Shown here: positions 1 through 5,423 of the stretch, in pieces | Numbering within the stretch: the stretch's first letter is position 1 | Layout of the letters: every line of letters begins with the position of its first letter | From: Azonexus sp. | Lineage (GTDB): Bacteria; Pseudomonadota; Gammaproteobacteria; Burkholderiales; Rhodocyclaceae | DNA: 5,423 nucleotides | Direction: 5' to 3' | Assembly: GCA_031285115.1 (NCBI GenBank) | Contig: JAITWU010000150.1 | Location: 1-5,423 of the forward strand | Made by a program: the position numbers and the translations under genes | Notes under the pieces: model-generated | Told to the model about the DNA's origin: nothing | The model's input: the letters and a program-made list of their open reading frames with translations, nothing else | Databases searched by the model: none

Positions 1-1332
1 ATTGATCTCCTCGTCGTCAATCTCTACCCGTTTGAGGCCACCGTCGCCAAACCCGGCTGCACGCTCGAAGACGCCATCGAGAACATCGACATCGGCGGCC
101 CGGCGATGGTCAGGAGCGCCGCCAAAAACTGGCGCGATGTCGCGGTGCTGACCGACGCCGCGCAATACCCGGCAACGCTGGCCGAACTTGCAGCCAGCAA
201 CGGCCAGCTCGCCGCCGCCACCCGCTTCGCGCTCGCCGTCGCCGCCTTCAACCGCATCGCCCAATACGACGCGGCGATCAGCGATTATCTTTCGGCCATT
301 GACTTTGCCGCCTCGCAGACCAGCGCCGCGCCGGTGCGCCACCTCTTTCCGGCGCAAAGCAACGCCAGTTTCATCAAGCTGCAAGACCTGCGCTACGGCG
401 AAAACCCGCACCAAGAAGCCGCCTTCTACCGCGACCTCTACCCCGCCCCCGGCTCGCTCGCCGTCGCCGAACAATTGCAGGGCAAGGAACTCTCCTACAA
501 CAACATCGCCGACGCCGACGCCGCCTGGGAATGCGTCAAACAATGGCGCGAAACGCCCGCCTGCGTCATCGTCAAACACGCCAACCCCTGCGGCGTGGCG
601 CTCGGCGCAAACGCCCATGAAGCCTACAGCAAAGCCTTCAAAACCGACCCGACCAGCGCCTTCGGCGGCATCATCGCCTTCAACGTCCCGGTCGACGGCA
701 AAGCGGCGGAGGAACTGAGCAAACAATTCATCGAAGTGCTGATGGCCCCCGATTTCACCGCCGAGGCGCTGGCTATTTTCAAAGCCAAAGCCAATGTCCG
801 CATCCTGCGGATTCCCCTTGCCGCCATCAAAGCCGATGGCGCAACGCCCTGGCAGCGCGGCCAGAACGCAATGGATGTCAAGCGCGTCAGTTCCGGCCTC
901 CTCATTCAAACCAGCGACAACCTCGATCTCGATCCGGCGGCGCTCAAAGTCGTCACGCAAAAACAGCCGACCGCCGCCCAGATGGACGATTTGCGCTTCG
1001 CCTGGAAAGTCGCCCACTACGTCAAAAGCAACGCCATCGTCTTCTGCGGCGGCGGCATGACGCTCGGCGTCGGCGCGGGCCAGATGAGCCGCATCGACTC
1101 CGCCCGCATCGCCAGCCTCAAAGCCGACAACGCCGGCCTCTCGCTGCAAGGCTCGGCAGTCGCCAGCGTCGCCTTCTTCCCCTTCCGCGACGGCCTTGAT
1201 GTGGTCATCGACCAGGGCGCTGCCTGCGTCATCCAGCCCGGCGGCTCGATGCGCGATCAGGAAGTGATTGATGCAGCCAACGAGCGCGGCGTGGCGATGG
1301 TATTTACGGGGACGCGGCATTTCAGGCATTGA
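1..1332 (+). CDS. purH: Bifunctional AICAR transformylase / IMP cyclohydrolase PurH, 5'-truncated by the window edge
   Basis: This cytoplasmic enzyme does the last two steps of de novo IMP synthesis: formyl transfer from 10-formyl-THF to AICAR, then ring closure to IMP. The reading frame is open from base 1 and gives 443 residues; PurH is usually about 520-530, so roughly the first 80 residues lie outside the window. The visible start ([12 protein letters not shown], then [18 protein letters not shown]) is the later part of the N-terminal cyclohydrolase domain. The transformylase domain follows with RYGENPHQ at visible residues 131-138, VKHANPCG at about 191-198 containing the catalytic Lys-His pair, and [13 protein letters not shown] at 216-228. 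The C-terminus TGTRHFRH is canonical, so the 3' end is intact although low-G+C DNA follows at once. No intrinsic terminator with a T tract follows the stop. Identification is secure from these family motifs. Confidence 0.98.
   Translation: MDLLVVNLYPFEATVAKPGCTLEDAIENIDIGGPAMVRSAAKNWRDVAVLTDAAQYPATLAELAASNGQLAAATRFALAVAAFNRIAQYDAAISDYLSAIDFAASQTSAAPVRHLFPAQSNASFIKLQDLRYGENPHQEAAFYRDLYPAPGSLAVAEQLQGKELSYNNIADADAAWECVKQWRETPACVIVKHANPCGVALGANAHEAYSKAFKTDPTSAFGGIIAFNVPVDGKAAEELSKQFIEVLMAPDFTAEALAIFKAKANVRILRIPLAAIKADGATPWQRGQNAMDVKRVSSGLLIQTSDNLDLDPAALKVVTQKQPTAAQMDDLRFAWKVAHYVKSNAIVFCGGGMTLGVGAGQMSRIDSARIASLKADNAGLSLQGSAVASVAFFPFRDGLDVVIDQGAACVIQPGGSMRDQEVIDAANERGVAMVFTGTRHFRH
1318..1328 (+). 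repeat. 11-bp direct repeat, left copy (end of purH)
   Basis: The sequence CATTTCAGGCA occurs here, in the last codons of purH, and again at 2648-2658, in the last codons of the glycosylase-like gene. In both places it is read as His-Phe-Arg. The two copies bracket the A+T-rich two-gene segment almost exactly, as expected of an insertion footprint or an attachment-type site. An 11-bp match within 1.3 kb can also arise by chance, so the functional reading is inference. Confidence 0.4.
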
Positions 1333-1379
1333 TTTTTTATGCGCCCAATCATTTGCCATGTGCTTATCCAATGTTTTTT

Positions 1380-1408
1380 AGTTTGTCCCACAGCCTGTGG
1401 GACAAACT
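1380..1408. repeat. Perfect 29-bp palindrome with 14-bp arms
   Basis: The left arm is AGTTTGTCCCACAG (1380-1393) and its exact reverse complement is at 1395-1408, with one central C; as a hairpin it would form 13 pairs closed by a GCC loop. It lies between the purH stop and the zinc-ribbon gene. A run of six T precedes it and no T tract follows, so it is not a standard terminator on the + strand; on the - strand the hairpin would be followed by A residues, so it is not one there either. It could be an operator, an mRNA stem-loop in the leader of the downstream gene, or a copy of a dispersed palindromic repeat. The symmetry is certain, the role unknown. Confidence 0.75.
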
Positions 1409-1454
1409 CTGCGAACGCATATCCGAATCCCGATATTTAAGGGAAAGCTCTCCA

Positions 1455-1994
1455 ATGGCACTCATTAACTGTCGCGTTTGTGGAAAAGAGGTGTCAAACA
1501 AAGCAGTCATGTGTCCAAAATGCAAGTCCTCAGTCATCCCTCCAGTAAAACCAATAATACAAACGACTCATTGCGGCGAGTGTAAAAAAGAAATATATGC
1601 TTCGGCAGCCACCTGCCCAAACTGTGGCGCCCCTGTAAAGAAAAAATCAGAATTGACAAGAGAACTCAGCCGAAACGAGTCTATTGTTCTGATTATCATC
1701 GCGATTGCTGTGGTGACTGGGATGATTTGGATTGCCTATAACGATGCCGGTCCAAAAGTTGCAGGATATGTAGTGCTCGCGCTAATGATTTTATCCTTGA
1801 CAGGGGCATTGGCTAAGGCTTTTGGAACAAAATGGGAAAAACTGGATTATGAAAGCATGGATACGCCAACCAAGGCTTTCTGGGTTATAGGCTATATTTT
1901 GGAAAAAATGTTTTTTGTGCTAGTAGCATTCCTCATAATTGCCTTTGTTTTTCTCTTTGCTGTTATGAAGCCGCTTTTGAAAAAACGCAGGTAA
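1455..1994 (+). CDS. Double zinc-ribbon membrane protein of unknown function
   Basis: The predicted product is 179 residues. Two zinc-ribbon modules come first, each built from two CxxC knuckles: C6-C9 with C20-C23, and C40-C43 with C54-C57 (the last reading CPNCGAPV). A short charged linker follows (KKKSELTRELSRNES), then hydrophobic segments at about 77-95, 102-120 and 152-171, and a basic tail ending KPLLKKRR. The layout suggests cytoplasmic zinc ribbons tethered to the inner membrane by two or three helices. I chose the ATG at 1455 because it places the first CxxC close to the N-terminus and has AGGGA (1440-1444) about 10 bases upstream. An in-frame TTG at 1329 would add 42 unconvincing residues and run through the palindrome. 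Base composition is markedly more A+T-rich than purH or purD, suggesting acquisition. No specific family or function is recognised; zinc-ribbon plus membrane-helix proteins are diverse. Confidence 0.82.
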   Translation: MALINCRVCGKEVSNKAVMCPKCKSSVIPPVKPIIQTTHCGECKKEIYASAATCPNCGAPVKKKSELTRELSRNESIVLIIIAIAVVTGMIWIAYNDAGPKVAGYVVLALMILSLTGALAKAFGTKWEKLDYESMDTPTKAFWVIGYILEKMFFVLVAFLIIAFVFLFAVMKPLLKKRR

Positions 1995-2017
1995 CAATCC
2001 CATGATTATTAAATACC

Positions 2018-2668
2018 ATGATCACACGACACCCTTCCAGCACACTCAATTGCGCCTTTTCTGAAAAACCTTTTCAGGGGCAGCATCCTGAAGAGGCCAG
2101 GTTTCTGTTTATCGGACAGGATGCCAATTACGACCACGCCATAGAGAAAAGCTCGATTTTTAAGGATGTGCTGGAATATCACGCGGATGGCGTTGGTTTT
2201 TGGAAAAAACATGGCGTGCATCATCCGTTTTTGTTGCCCGGTTATACTGGCGACGGTCGAAAATACCACAAAAATTTTGCCCGCATCGGGTTCGCCCCTG
2301 ATCTGGCTGAACATGTCTCATTTGTAGAACTACTACATTTTCCAACTGTCGGGAGAAACAACCTTGATATAGCAGACCTCTCTGCAGAACATTTGAGTTT
2401 TTTGAACGAGGTAATATTTTACGGAAAAGCGCAATATGTATTTATCCCCAGGGTGGTTGCGACTCTTATGCACAAATCAGGAGCGTTTTCATGGATGCCC
2501 CAACAACCAAAAAGAATGCCTGAGCAACTTGATACCTGGTTTTCAAGCAACAAGGTAACGATTTTTGCCCATTTACATTTTTCTGTGTATGGCAAATTTG
2601 AAGCTAAAAAAGCAATGGAAATTAGCAGGATCAATAAAATTGTTGAACATTTCAGGCAACAACTATAG
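2018..2668 (+). CDS. Uracil-DNA-glycosylase-like superfamily protein, function unknown
   Basis: The predicted product is a soluble protein of 216 residues with no signal peptide or membrane helix. FLFIGQDANYD at 29-39 resembles the first strand and motif 1 (GQDPY) of family 1 uracil-DNA glycosylases, keeping the Asp that activates water there. YVFIP at 140-144 looks like the central strand before the recognition loop, and HLHFSVYGK at 185-193 sits where the HPSPLS-type motif 2 would fall. Between them are the distinctive blocks HHPFLLPGYTGDGRKYH (68-84) and VSFVELLHFPT (100-110). The order fits a UDG fold, but the exact GQDPY and HPSPLS signatures are absent, so activity on uracil is unproven and another base or no catalysis is possible. 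The gene starts 23 bp after the zinc-ribbon gene and shares its low G+C, suggesting co-transcription and common origin. The ATG at 2018 lacks a clear Shine-Dalgarno sequence. The gene call is strong; the fold is inferred from motifs. Confidence 0.8.
   Translation: MITRHPSSTLNCAFSEKPFQGQHPEEARFLFIGQDANYDHAIEKSSIFKDVLEYHADGVGFWKKHGVHHPFLLPGYTGDGRKYHKNFARIGFAPDLAEHVSFVELLHFPTVGRNNLDIADLSAEHLSFLNEVIFYGKAQYVFIPRVVATLMHKSGAFSWMPQQPKRMPEQLDTWFSSNKVTIFAHLHFSVYGKFEAKKAMEISRINKIVEHFRQQL
2648..2658 (+). repeat. 11-bp direct repeat, right copy (end of glycosylase-like gene)
   Basis: This is the second CATTTCAGGCA, encoding His-Phe-Arg near the C-terminus of the glycosylase-like protein. It matches the copy at 1318-1328 exactly and is in the same codon phase. 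Beyond it composition rises towards that of the dsb and pur genes, so it marks the right edge of the A+T-rich segment. Confidence 0.4.
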
Positions 2669-2700
2669 TGCAGACTGAGATGAGCGCAGGAAATCCCCAC

Positions 2701-2811
2701 ATGGCAACATTTCCGAAAAACCTTGACCGAACTGCAACTACCACTCTGTTGGGGTTCGCGTTTCTCAATTCAACCTTGCTCCGCCTGATTGTCCCCGGAA
2801 ATGCTTTTTAA
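2701..2811 (+). CDS. Possible 36-residue leader peptide overlapping the dsbB start
   Basis: An ATG at 2701 opens a frame that ends at the TAA at 2809-2811. AGGAAA at 2688-2693 lies 7 bases upstream, a better ribosome-binding site than either dsbB start has. The product would begin MATFPKNLDRTATTTLL, continue with a mildly hydrophobic part (LLGFAFLNSTLLRLIV) and end PGNAF. An in-frame ATG at 2680 would give 43 residues but has no Shine-Dalgarno sequence. The frame runs 11 bases into dsbB in another phase, a layout compatible with translational coupling. No homology is recognised, the length is within chance expectation, and this may be only intergenic sequence. Confidence 0.22.
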   Translation: MATFPKNLDRTATTTLLGFAFLNSTLLRLIVPGNAF

Positions 2812-3244
2812 CAAACCCGCGCCCCCAGCCAAAAACGCCTGGCCCCTGCTGTTCGTCTGCTGGCTGATTGCCGCCGTCTCAACCTTGGGCGCCATTTTTC
2901 TCGGCGAAGTCATGGGCCTCACGCCGTGTGTCTTGTGCTGGTATCAGCGAATCTGCATGTTTCCGCTGGTTTTCATCCTCGCCGCCGGACTTTTCCCGCC
3001 CGACCGGCGGGTGGTGCGCTATGCCTTGCCCCTGGCCCTGACCGGTCTGGGTTTTGCCGTGTTCCATCTGCTCGTCGCCGAAGGCTTTGTTGCGGAAGCG
3101 CTGACGCCCTGCTCGCCGGGTGTGCCTTGCTCACAACAACTCATCGTCTGGTTTGGTTTTTTGACCATTCCGATGCTCTCGGTCGCGGCTTTTTCGCTGG
3201 TCAACGCACTGCTTGTCGCCATTTACCTGAAGGCTCCCCAATGA
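2801..3244 (+). CDS. dsbB: DsbB-type disulfide oxidoreductase (short form)
   Basis: This inner-membrane protein would re-oxidise a periplasmic DsbA-like partner and pass electrons to quinone. From the ATG at 2801 it has 147 residues with four hydrophobic segments (about 15-34, 50-65, 73-92, 115-141). The hallmark PCVLCWYQRICMFP follows helix 1 and holds the redox pair C43/C46; R50 corresponds to the conserved quinone-site Arg. The second periplasmic loop supplies C104 and C110 (TPCSPGVPC). It is shorter than the 170-180 residues of classical DsbB and closer in size to BdbC-like forms. A TTG at 2789 would add four residues; neither start has a well-spaced Shine-Dalgarno sequence (GGAA abuts the ATG). 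The stop overlaps the next start as ATGA (3241-3244), so it is translationally coupled to its likely substrate. Confidence 0.93.
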   Translation: MLFNKPAPPAKNAWPLLFVCWLIAAVSTLGAIFLGEVMGLTPCVLCWYQRICMFPLVFILAAGLFPPDRRVVRYALPLALTGLGFAVFHLLVAEGFVAEALTPCSPGVPCSQQLIVWFGFLTIPMLSVAAFSLVNALLVAIYLKAPQ

Positions 3245-3894
3245 AACAACGGATCATTTTTATCGGCGCTGCCGTTTTGCTCGTGCTCGTCTTTGTCTTT
3301 GCCAGCAGCAGCTATAAAACGCAGCAAACGGAACAGGCAACAGCCGCCGCCACCCGCAACAAGGAGGCGCTGGTGCGTTTTCATTCGCCGACGCTGGGCC
3401 AGCCGGGGGCGGCGGTGCATATTGTCGAATTTCTCGACCCGGCCTGCGAAACCTGCCGCGCCTTCTACCCCGTCGTCAAAGCCATGCTGGCCGAGAACTC
3501 GGACAAAATTCGCCTGAGCATCCGCTACGCGCCCTTTCATCGCGGCGCTGATGAAATCGTCAAGTTGCTCGAAGCGGCCCGCAAACAGGGCAAATACTGG
3601 GAAACGCTCGCTGCGCTACTGGCCGCCCAAGCCCAGTGGGCGCCCGATCATGCGGCTCACCTCGACCTCGTCTGGCCGGTGATTGATGGTCTGGGCCTCG
3701 ACATGGCGCGTTTGCGGGTAGATATGCAAGCGCCAGAACTGACTAGGCTGATTGAGCAGGATCTGGCCGATGCCAAAACGCTCAACGTGCAAAAAACGCC
3801 GGAATTTTTTGTCAATGGTCGCCCCCTGCCTTCCTTTGGCCTCAAGCAGTTGCAGGATTTGGTGGCGGAAGAGCTTGCCGTAAAATCAAATTGA
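3241..3894 (+). CDS. Membrane-anchored DsbA-like thiol:disulfide oxidoreductase
   Basis: The 217-residue product has an N-terminal hydrophobic helix (about 5-21) after a short basic start, acting as a signal anchor or uncleaved signal peptide, then a low-complexity Gln/Thr/Ala linker (about 27-40) and a periplasmic thioredoxin-fold domain. The active site is CETC at 69-72 within EFLDPACETCRAFYP, and the cis-proline loop is TP at 186-187 in KTPEFFVNG. This matches the DsbA/BdbD-like group with an inserted helical domain. GAAGG at 3229-3233 lies 7 bases before the ATG at 3241, and the start overlaps the dsbB stop by 4 bp, so DsbB is its probable oxidant. The likely role is forming disulfides in exported proteins. 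The frame is open further upstream in dsbB but that part is not used. Specific substrates cannot be read from sequence. Confidence 0.92.
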   Translation: MKQRIIFIGAAVLLVLVFVFASSSYKTQQTEQATAAATRNKEALVRFHSPTLGQPGAAVHIVEFLDPACETCRAFYPVVKAMLAENSDKIRLSIRYAPFHRGADEIVKLLEAARKQGKYWETLAALLAAQAQWAPDHAAHLDLVWPVIDGLGLDMARLRVDMQAPELTRLIEQDLADAKTLNVQKTPEFFVNGRPLPSFGLKQLQDLVAEELAVKSN

Positions 3895-3901
3895 ACCAAG
3901 C

Positions 3902-3909
3902 AAAAGGAA
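3902..3909 (+). promoter_or_regulatory. Ribosome-binding site of purD
   Basis: AAAAGGAA lies about 5 bases before the ATG at 3914, within the 19-bp gap after the dsbA-like gene. It is the clearest Shine-Dalgarno sequence in the window and fixes the purD start. No separate promoter is evident in the short gap, so purD is probably read through from upstream. Confidence 0.75.
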
Positions 3910-3913
3910 CCCC

Positions 3914-5191
3914 ATGAAACTTCTCGTCATCGGCTCTGGTGGCCGTGAACACGCTCTCGCCTGGCGTCTGGCGCAGGCGCCCGGTTTGCAAAAAGTGTAC
4001 GTCGCCCCCGGCAATGCCGGTACGGCGCGCGAGCATGAACTGGAAAATCTGCCCATCACCGACCCGGAGGCGCTCGCCGATTTTGCCGAGCAGAACAAAA
4101 TCCACCTCACCGTCGTCGGGCCGGAAGCGCCGTTGGCGGCGGGGATTGTCAATATTTTCCGCGCCCGTGGCCTGAAGATTTTTGGCCCGACCAGGGAAGC
4201 GGCGCAGCTTGAATCGTCCAAGGATTTCGCCAAGCGTTTCATGGCCCGGCACCATATTCCGACGGCGGCGTTTGCGACTTTTTCCGACGCGGCGCTCGCT
4301 CACGCTGACATCGACCGCCGGGGCGCGCCCATCGTCATCAAGGCCGATGGTCTGGCGGCGGGCAAGGGCGTCGTCGTCGCCATGACGGTTGCAGAAGCCC
4401 ACGCCGCCATCGACGACATGCTTTCCGGCAACAAATTGGGCGAGGCGGGCAGCCGCGTCGTGATCGAGGATTTTCTCGATGGCGAAGAAGCCAGCTTCAT
4501 CGTCATGGCCGATGGCAAAAATGTGCTGGCGCTCGCTTCCAGCCAGGATCACAAGCGCATTTTCGACGGCGACCGGGGGCCGAACACCGGCGGCATGGGC
4601 GCTTATTCCCCGGCCCCGTGCGTAACGCCGGAAATTCACGCCAAAGCCATGCGCGAGATCATCCTGCCGACGGTGCGCGGCATGGCTGCCGACGGCATCC
4701 CCTTCACCGGTTTTCTCTACGCCGGGCTGATGATCGCTAAAGACGGCTCAGTCAAAACCCTGGAATTCAACTGCCGCATGGGCGACCCGGAAACCCAGCC
4801 GATCATGATGCGCTTGAAATCCAATCTGGTGACGCTCCTCGAACACGGCATCAACGGCACGCTCGATGAGATCGAAGCCGACTGGGACCGCCGCGTCGCG
4901 CTCGGCGTCGTGCTCGCCGCCGCCAACTACCCGGAAGCGCCGCAAAAAGGCGACATCATCCACGGCCTGCCCGCCGACAACGCCTGTGGCGAGGACGCCC
5001 ACGTTTTCCACGCCGGGACGGCAGAAGCCAATGGCGAAATCGTCACCAGCGGCGGGCGCGTGCTCTGCGTCACCGCCCTTGGCGAAAACATCAAAATCGC
5101 CCAGAAACGGGCTTACGAGGCCGTAGCGGCGATCCGCTTTGACGGGATGCAACTGCGGCATGATATTGGCTTTCGGGCGATTAACGGATGA
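3914..5191 (+). CDS. purD: Phosphoribosylamine-glycine ligase (GAR synthetase) PurD
   Basis: This cytoplasmic ATP-grasp enzyme joins glycine to 5-phosphoribosylamine with ATP, the second step of de novo purine synthesis. The 425-residue length matches the family. The N-terminal domain opens with MKLLVIGSGGREHALAW (nucleotide-binding-like loop GSGGREH at 7-13), followed by APGNAGT (31-37) and VVGPEAPLAAG (67-77). The ATP-grasp part has FGPTREAAQLESSKDFAK (90-107), IKADGLAAGKGV (142-153), the substrate and ATP loop SSQDHKRIFDGDRGPNTGGMGAYSP split over 209-233, and the metal-binding EFNCRMGDPETQ (284-295) with E284 and N286. The C-terminal domain appears complete through GFRAING. The gene follows the dsbA-like gene closely and is terminated by an intrinsic terminator, so it is the last gene of the transcription unit. 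Identification is secure. Confidence 0.98.
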   Translation: MKLLVIGSGGREHALAWRLAQAPGLQKVYVAPGNAGTAREHELENLPITDPEALADFAEQNKIHLTVVGPEAPLAAGIVNIFRARGLKIFGPTREAAQLESSKDFAKRFMARHHIPTAAFATFSDAALAHADIDRRGAPIVIKADGLAAGKGVVVAMTVAEAHAAIDDMLSGNKLGEAGSRVVIEDFLDGEEASFIVMADGKNVLALASSQDHKRIFDGDRGPNTGGMGAYSPAPCVTPEIHAKAMREIILPTVRGMAADGIPFTGFLYAGLMIAKDGSVKTLEFNCRMGDPETQPIMMRLKSNLVTLLEHGINGTLDEIEADWDRRVALGVVLAAANYPEAPQKGDIIHGLPADNACGEDAHVFHAGTAEANGEIVTSGGRVLCVTALGENIKIAQKRAYEAVAAIRFDGMQLRHDIGFRAING

Positions 5192-5206
5192 GGCAGTTTG
5201 GCAGAG

Positions 5207-5242
5207 CGCGCCAAGCGAATATCTGATAATCGCTTCGGCGCG
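5207..5242 (+). other. Bulged stem-loop in the purD 3' untranslated region
   Basis: CGCGCCAAGCGA (5207-5218) can pair with TCGCTTCGGCGCG (5230-5242) to give 12 base pairs with one bulged C at 5236 and an 11-base A+T-rich loop. It starts 15 bases after the purD stop and ends 6 bases before the terminator stem. It may protect the mRNA 3' end, help termination, or be part of a 3'-end-derived small RNA. A competing 5-bp pairing (TTGGC 5198-5202 with GCCAA 5210-5214) is much weaker. Confidence 0.5.
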
Positions 5243-5248
5243 GATTAC

Positions 5249-5278
5249 CCCCTCTTCCTCAAAAGAGAGGGGCTTTTT
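5249..5278 (+). terminator. Rho-independent terminator of purD
   Basis: CCCCTCTT (5249-5256) pairs with GAGAGGGG (5265-5272), seven Watson-Crick pairs plus one T-G pair, around an 8-base loop. It is followed by C and a run of five T (5274-5278). It sits 57 bases after the purD stop and is the natural end of the transcript. Confidence 0.85.
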
Positions 5279-5423
5279 CAAAACCAGAACGTTTTTTGTT
5301 GAGTCATGCGCAGCGCAAATATCTCCTGCTCCCTTGCCGTGAGCGCGAACCGGTCGTCCCTCTCCCGCTTGCGGGAGAGGGACTGAGGGTGAGGGTATCG
5401 GGCGAGGGGAAAGGCAAAAAACG
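5278..5423 (-). pseudogene. Short minus-strand reading frame: LuxR-type HTH fragment or dispersed-repeat sequence
   Basis: On the minus strand a frame is open from the window edge to the TGA at 5278-5280. Its last part reads RFALTAREQEIFALRMTQQ and ends KTFWF. LTAREQEIFAL resembles the first helix of the LuxR/NarL DNA-binding domain, but the frame stops after about ten more residues, so no complete helix-turn-helix is present. The upstream residues are encoded by the REP-like palindrome, so they are not natural protein. Alternatively, the ALRMTQ wording is typical of chance translations of dispersed intergenic repeats that carry LRMT-like peptides. I favour non-coding repeat or remnant over a functional gene. 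Confidence 0.2.
5356..5383. repeat. REP-like extragenic palindrome
   Basis: GTCCCTCTCCCGC (5356-5368) and its exact reverse complement (5371-5383) flank a TT loop. The following bases are G-rich (TGAGGGTGAGGG, 5384-5395). CCCTCTCCC...GGGAGAGGG followed by GTGAGGG is the form of a palindrome found repeatedly between genes in many proteobacteria. It lies outside any convincing gene, as REP elements do. Copy number cannot be judged from one window. Confidence 0.65.

Noticed and set aside
1380..1408. Palindrome as an integron attC site or a purH terminator
   Set aside because: The arm ends do not fit the attC core consensus GTTRRRY, the element is too short and symmetric, and no T tract follows it for termination.
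1329..1454. N-terminal extension of the zinc-ribbon protein from the TTG at 1329
   Set aside because: It overlaps the purH stop, has no ribosome-binding site, reads through the palindrome, and adds residues that look unlike protein; the ATG at 1455 is better.
2061..2077. 7-bp inverted repeat CTGAAAA/TTTTCAG around a 3-base loop
   Set aside because: It lies within the coding region of the glycosylase-like gene, is weak and A+T-rich, has no T tract, and is within chance expectation.
2723..2751. TTGACC as a possible -35 box upstream of dsbB
   Set aside because: At 16-17 bases spacing there is no acceptable -10 hexamer (TCTGTT or CTGTTG), so a promoter cannot be supported.
2926..3240. Upstream in-frame extension of the dsbA-like gene
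   Set aside because: It is out of frame with dsbB, which is clearly coding there; the ATG at 3241 has a ribosome-binding site and begins a proper signal anchor.
3842..4639. Long open frame on the minus strand opposite purD
   Set aside because: It is antisense to clearly conserved purD coding sequence and has no recognisable domain; long shadow frames are common in high-G+C genes.

Overview
The window is a stretch of bacterial chromosome, probably betaproteobacterial. Rhodocyclales-like is my guess, from the purH and purD protein style, the high-G+C codon use and the REP-type palindrome; no marker in the window fixes the taxon. All convincing genes lie on the + strand. The backbone is purine biosynthesis: the 3' five-sixths of purH at the left edge (1-1332) and a complete purD (3914-5191), two genes that are often adjacent. 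Here about 2.6 kb separates them.

The intervening DNA falls into two parts. The first (about 1333-2668) is clearly richer in A+T than its surroundings: 22 of 60 bases are G or C in 1861-1920, against 36 of 60 in 481-540 inside purH. It carries a perfect 29-bp palindrome (1380-1408), a gene for a membrane protein with two N-terminal zinc ribbons (1455-1994), and a gene for a soluble protein with uracil-DNA-glycosylase-like motifs (2018-2668). The two genes are 23 bp apart and look like a two-gene accessory cassette. An 11-bp direct repeat sits at its two edges, in the last codons of purH and the last codons of the glycosylase-like gene.

The second part (2801-3894) returns to host-like composition. 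It encodes a short DsbB-type quinone-linked disulfide oxidase and a membrane-anchored DsbA-like thiol oxidoreductase. Their stop and start codons overlap by 4 bp, so they form a dedicated periplasmic disulfide-forming pair. A 36-codon reading frame with a good ribosome-binding site (2701-2811) overlaps the dsbB start and may be a leader peptide.

purD has its own good ribosome-binding site 19 bp after the dsbA-like gene. It is followed by a bulged stem-loop (5207-5242) and a standard intrinsic terminator (5249-5278). The final ~145 bases hold no convincing gene; they contain a REP-like palindrome (5356-5383) and a short minus-strand reading frame that resembles either a LuxR-type helix-turn-helix fragment or part of a dispersed intergenic repeat.

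The most noteworthy item is the uncharacterised zinc-ribbon membrane protein plus glycosylase-like pair inserted between two housekeeping purine genes.
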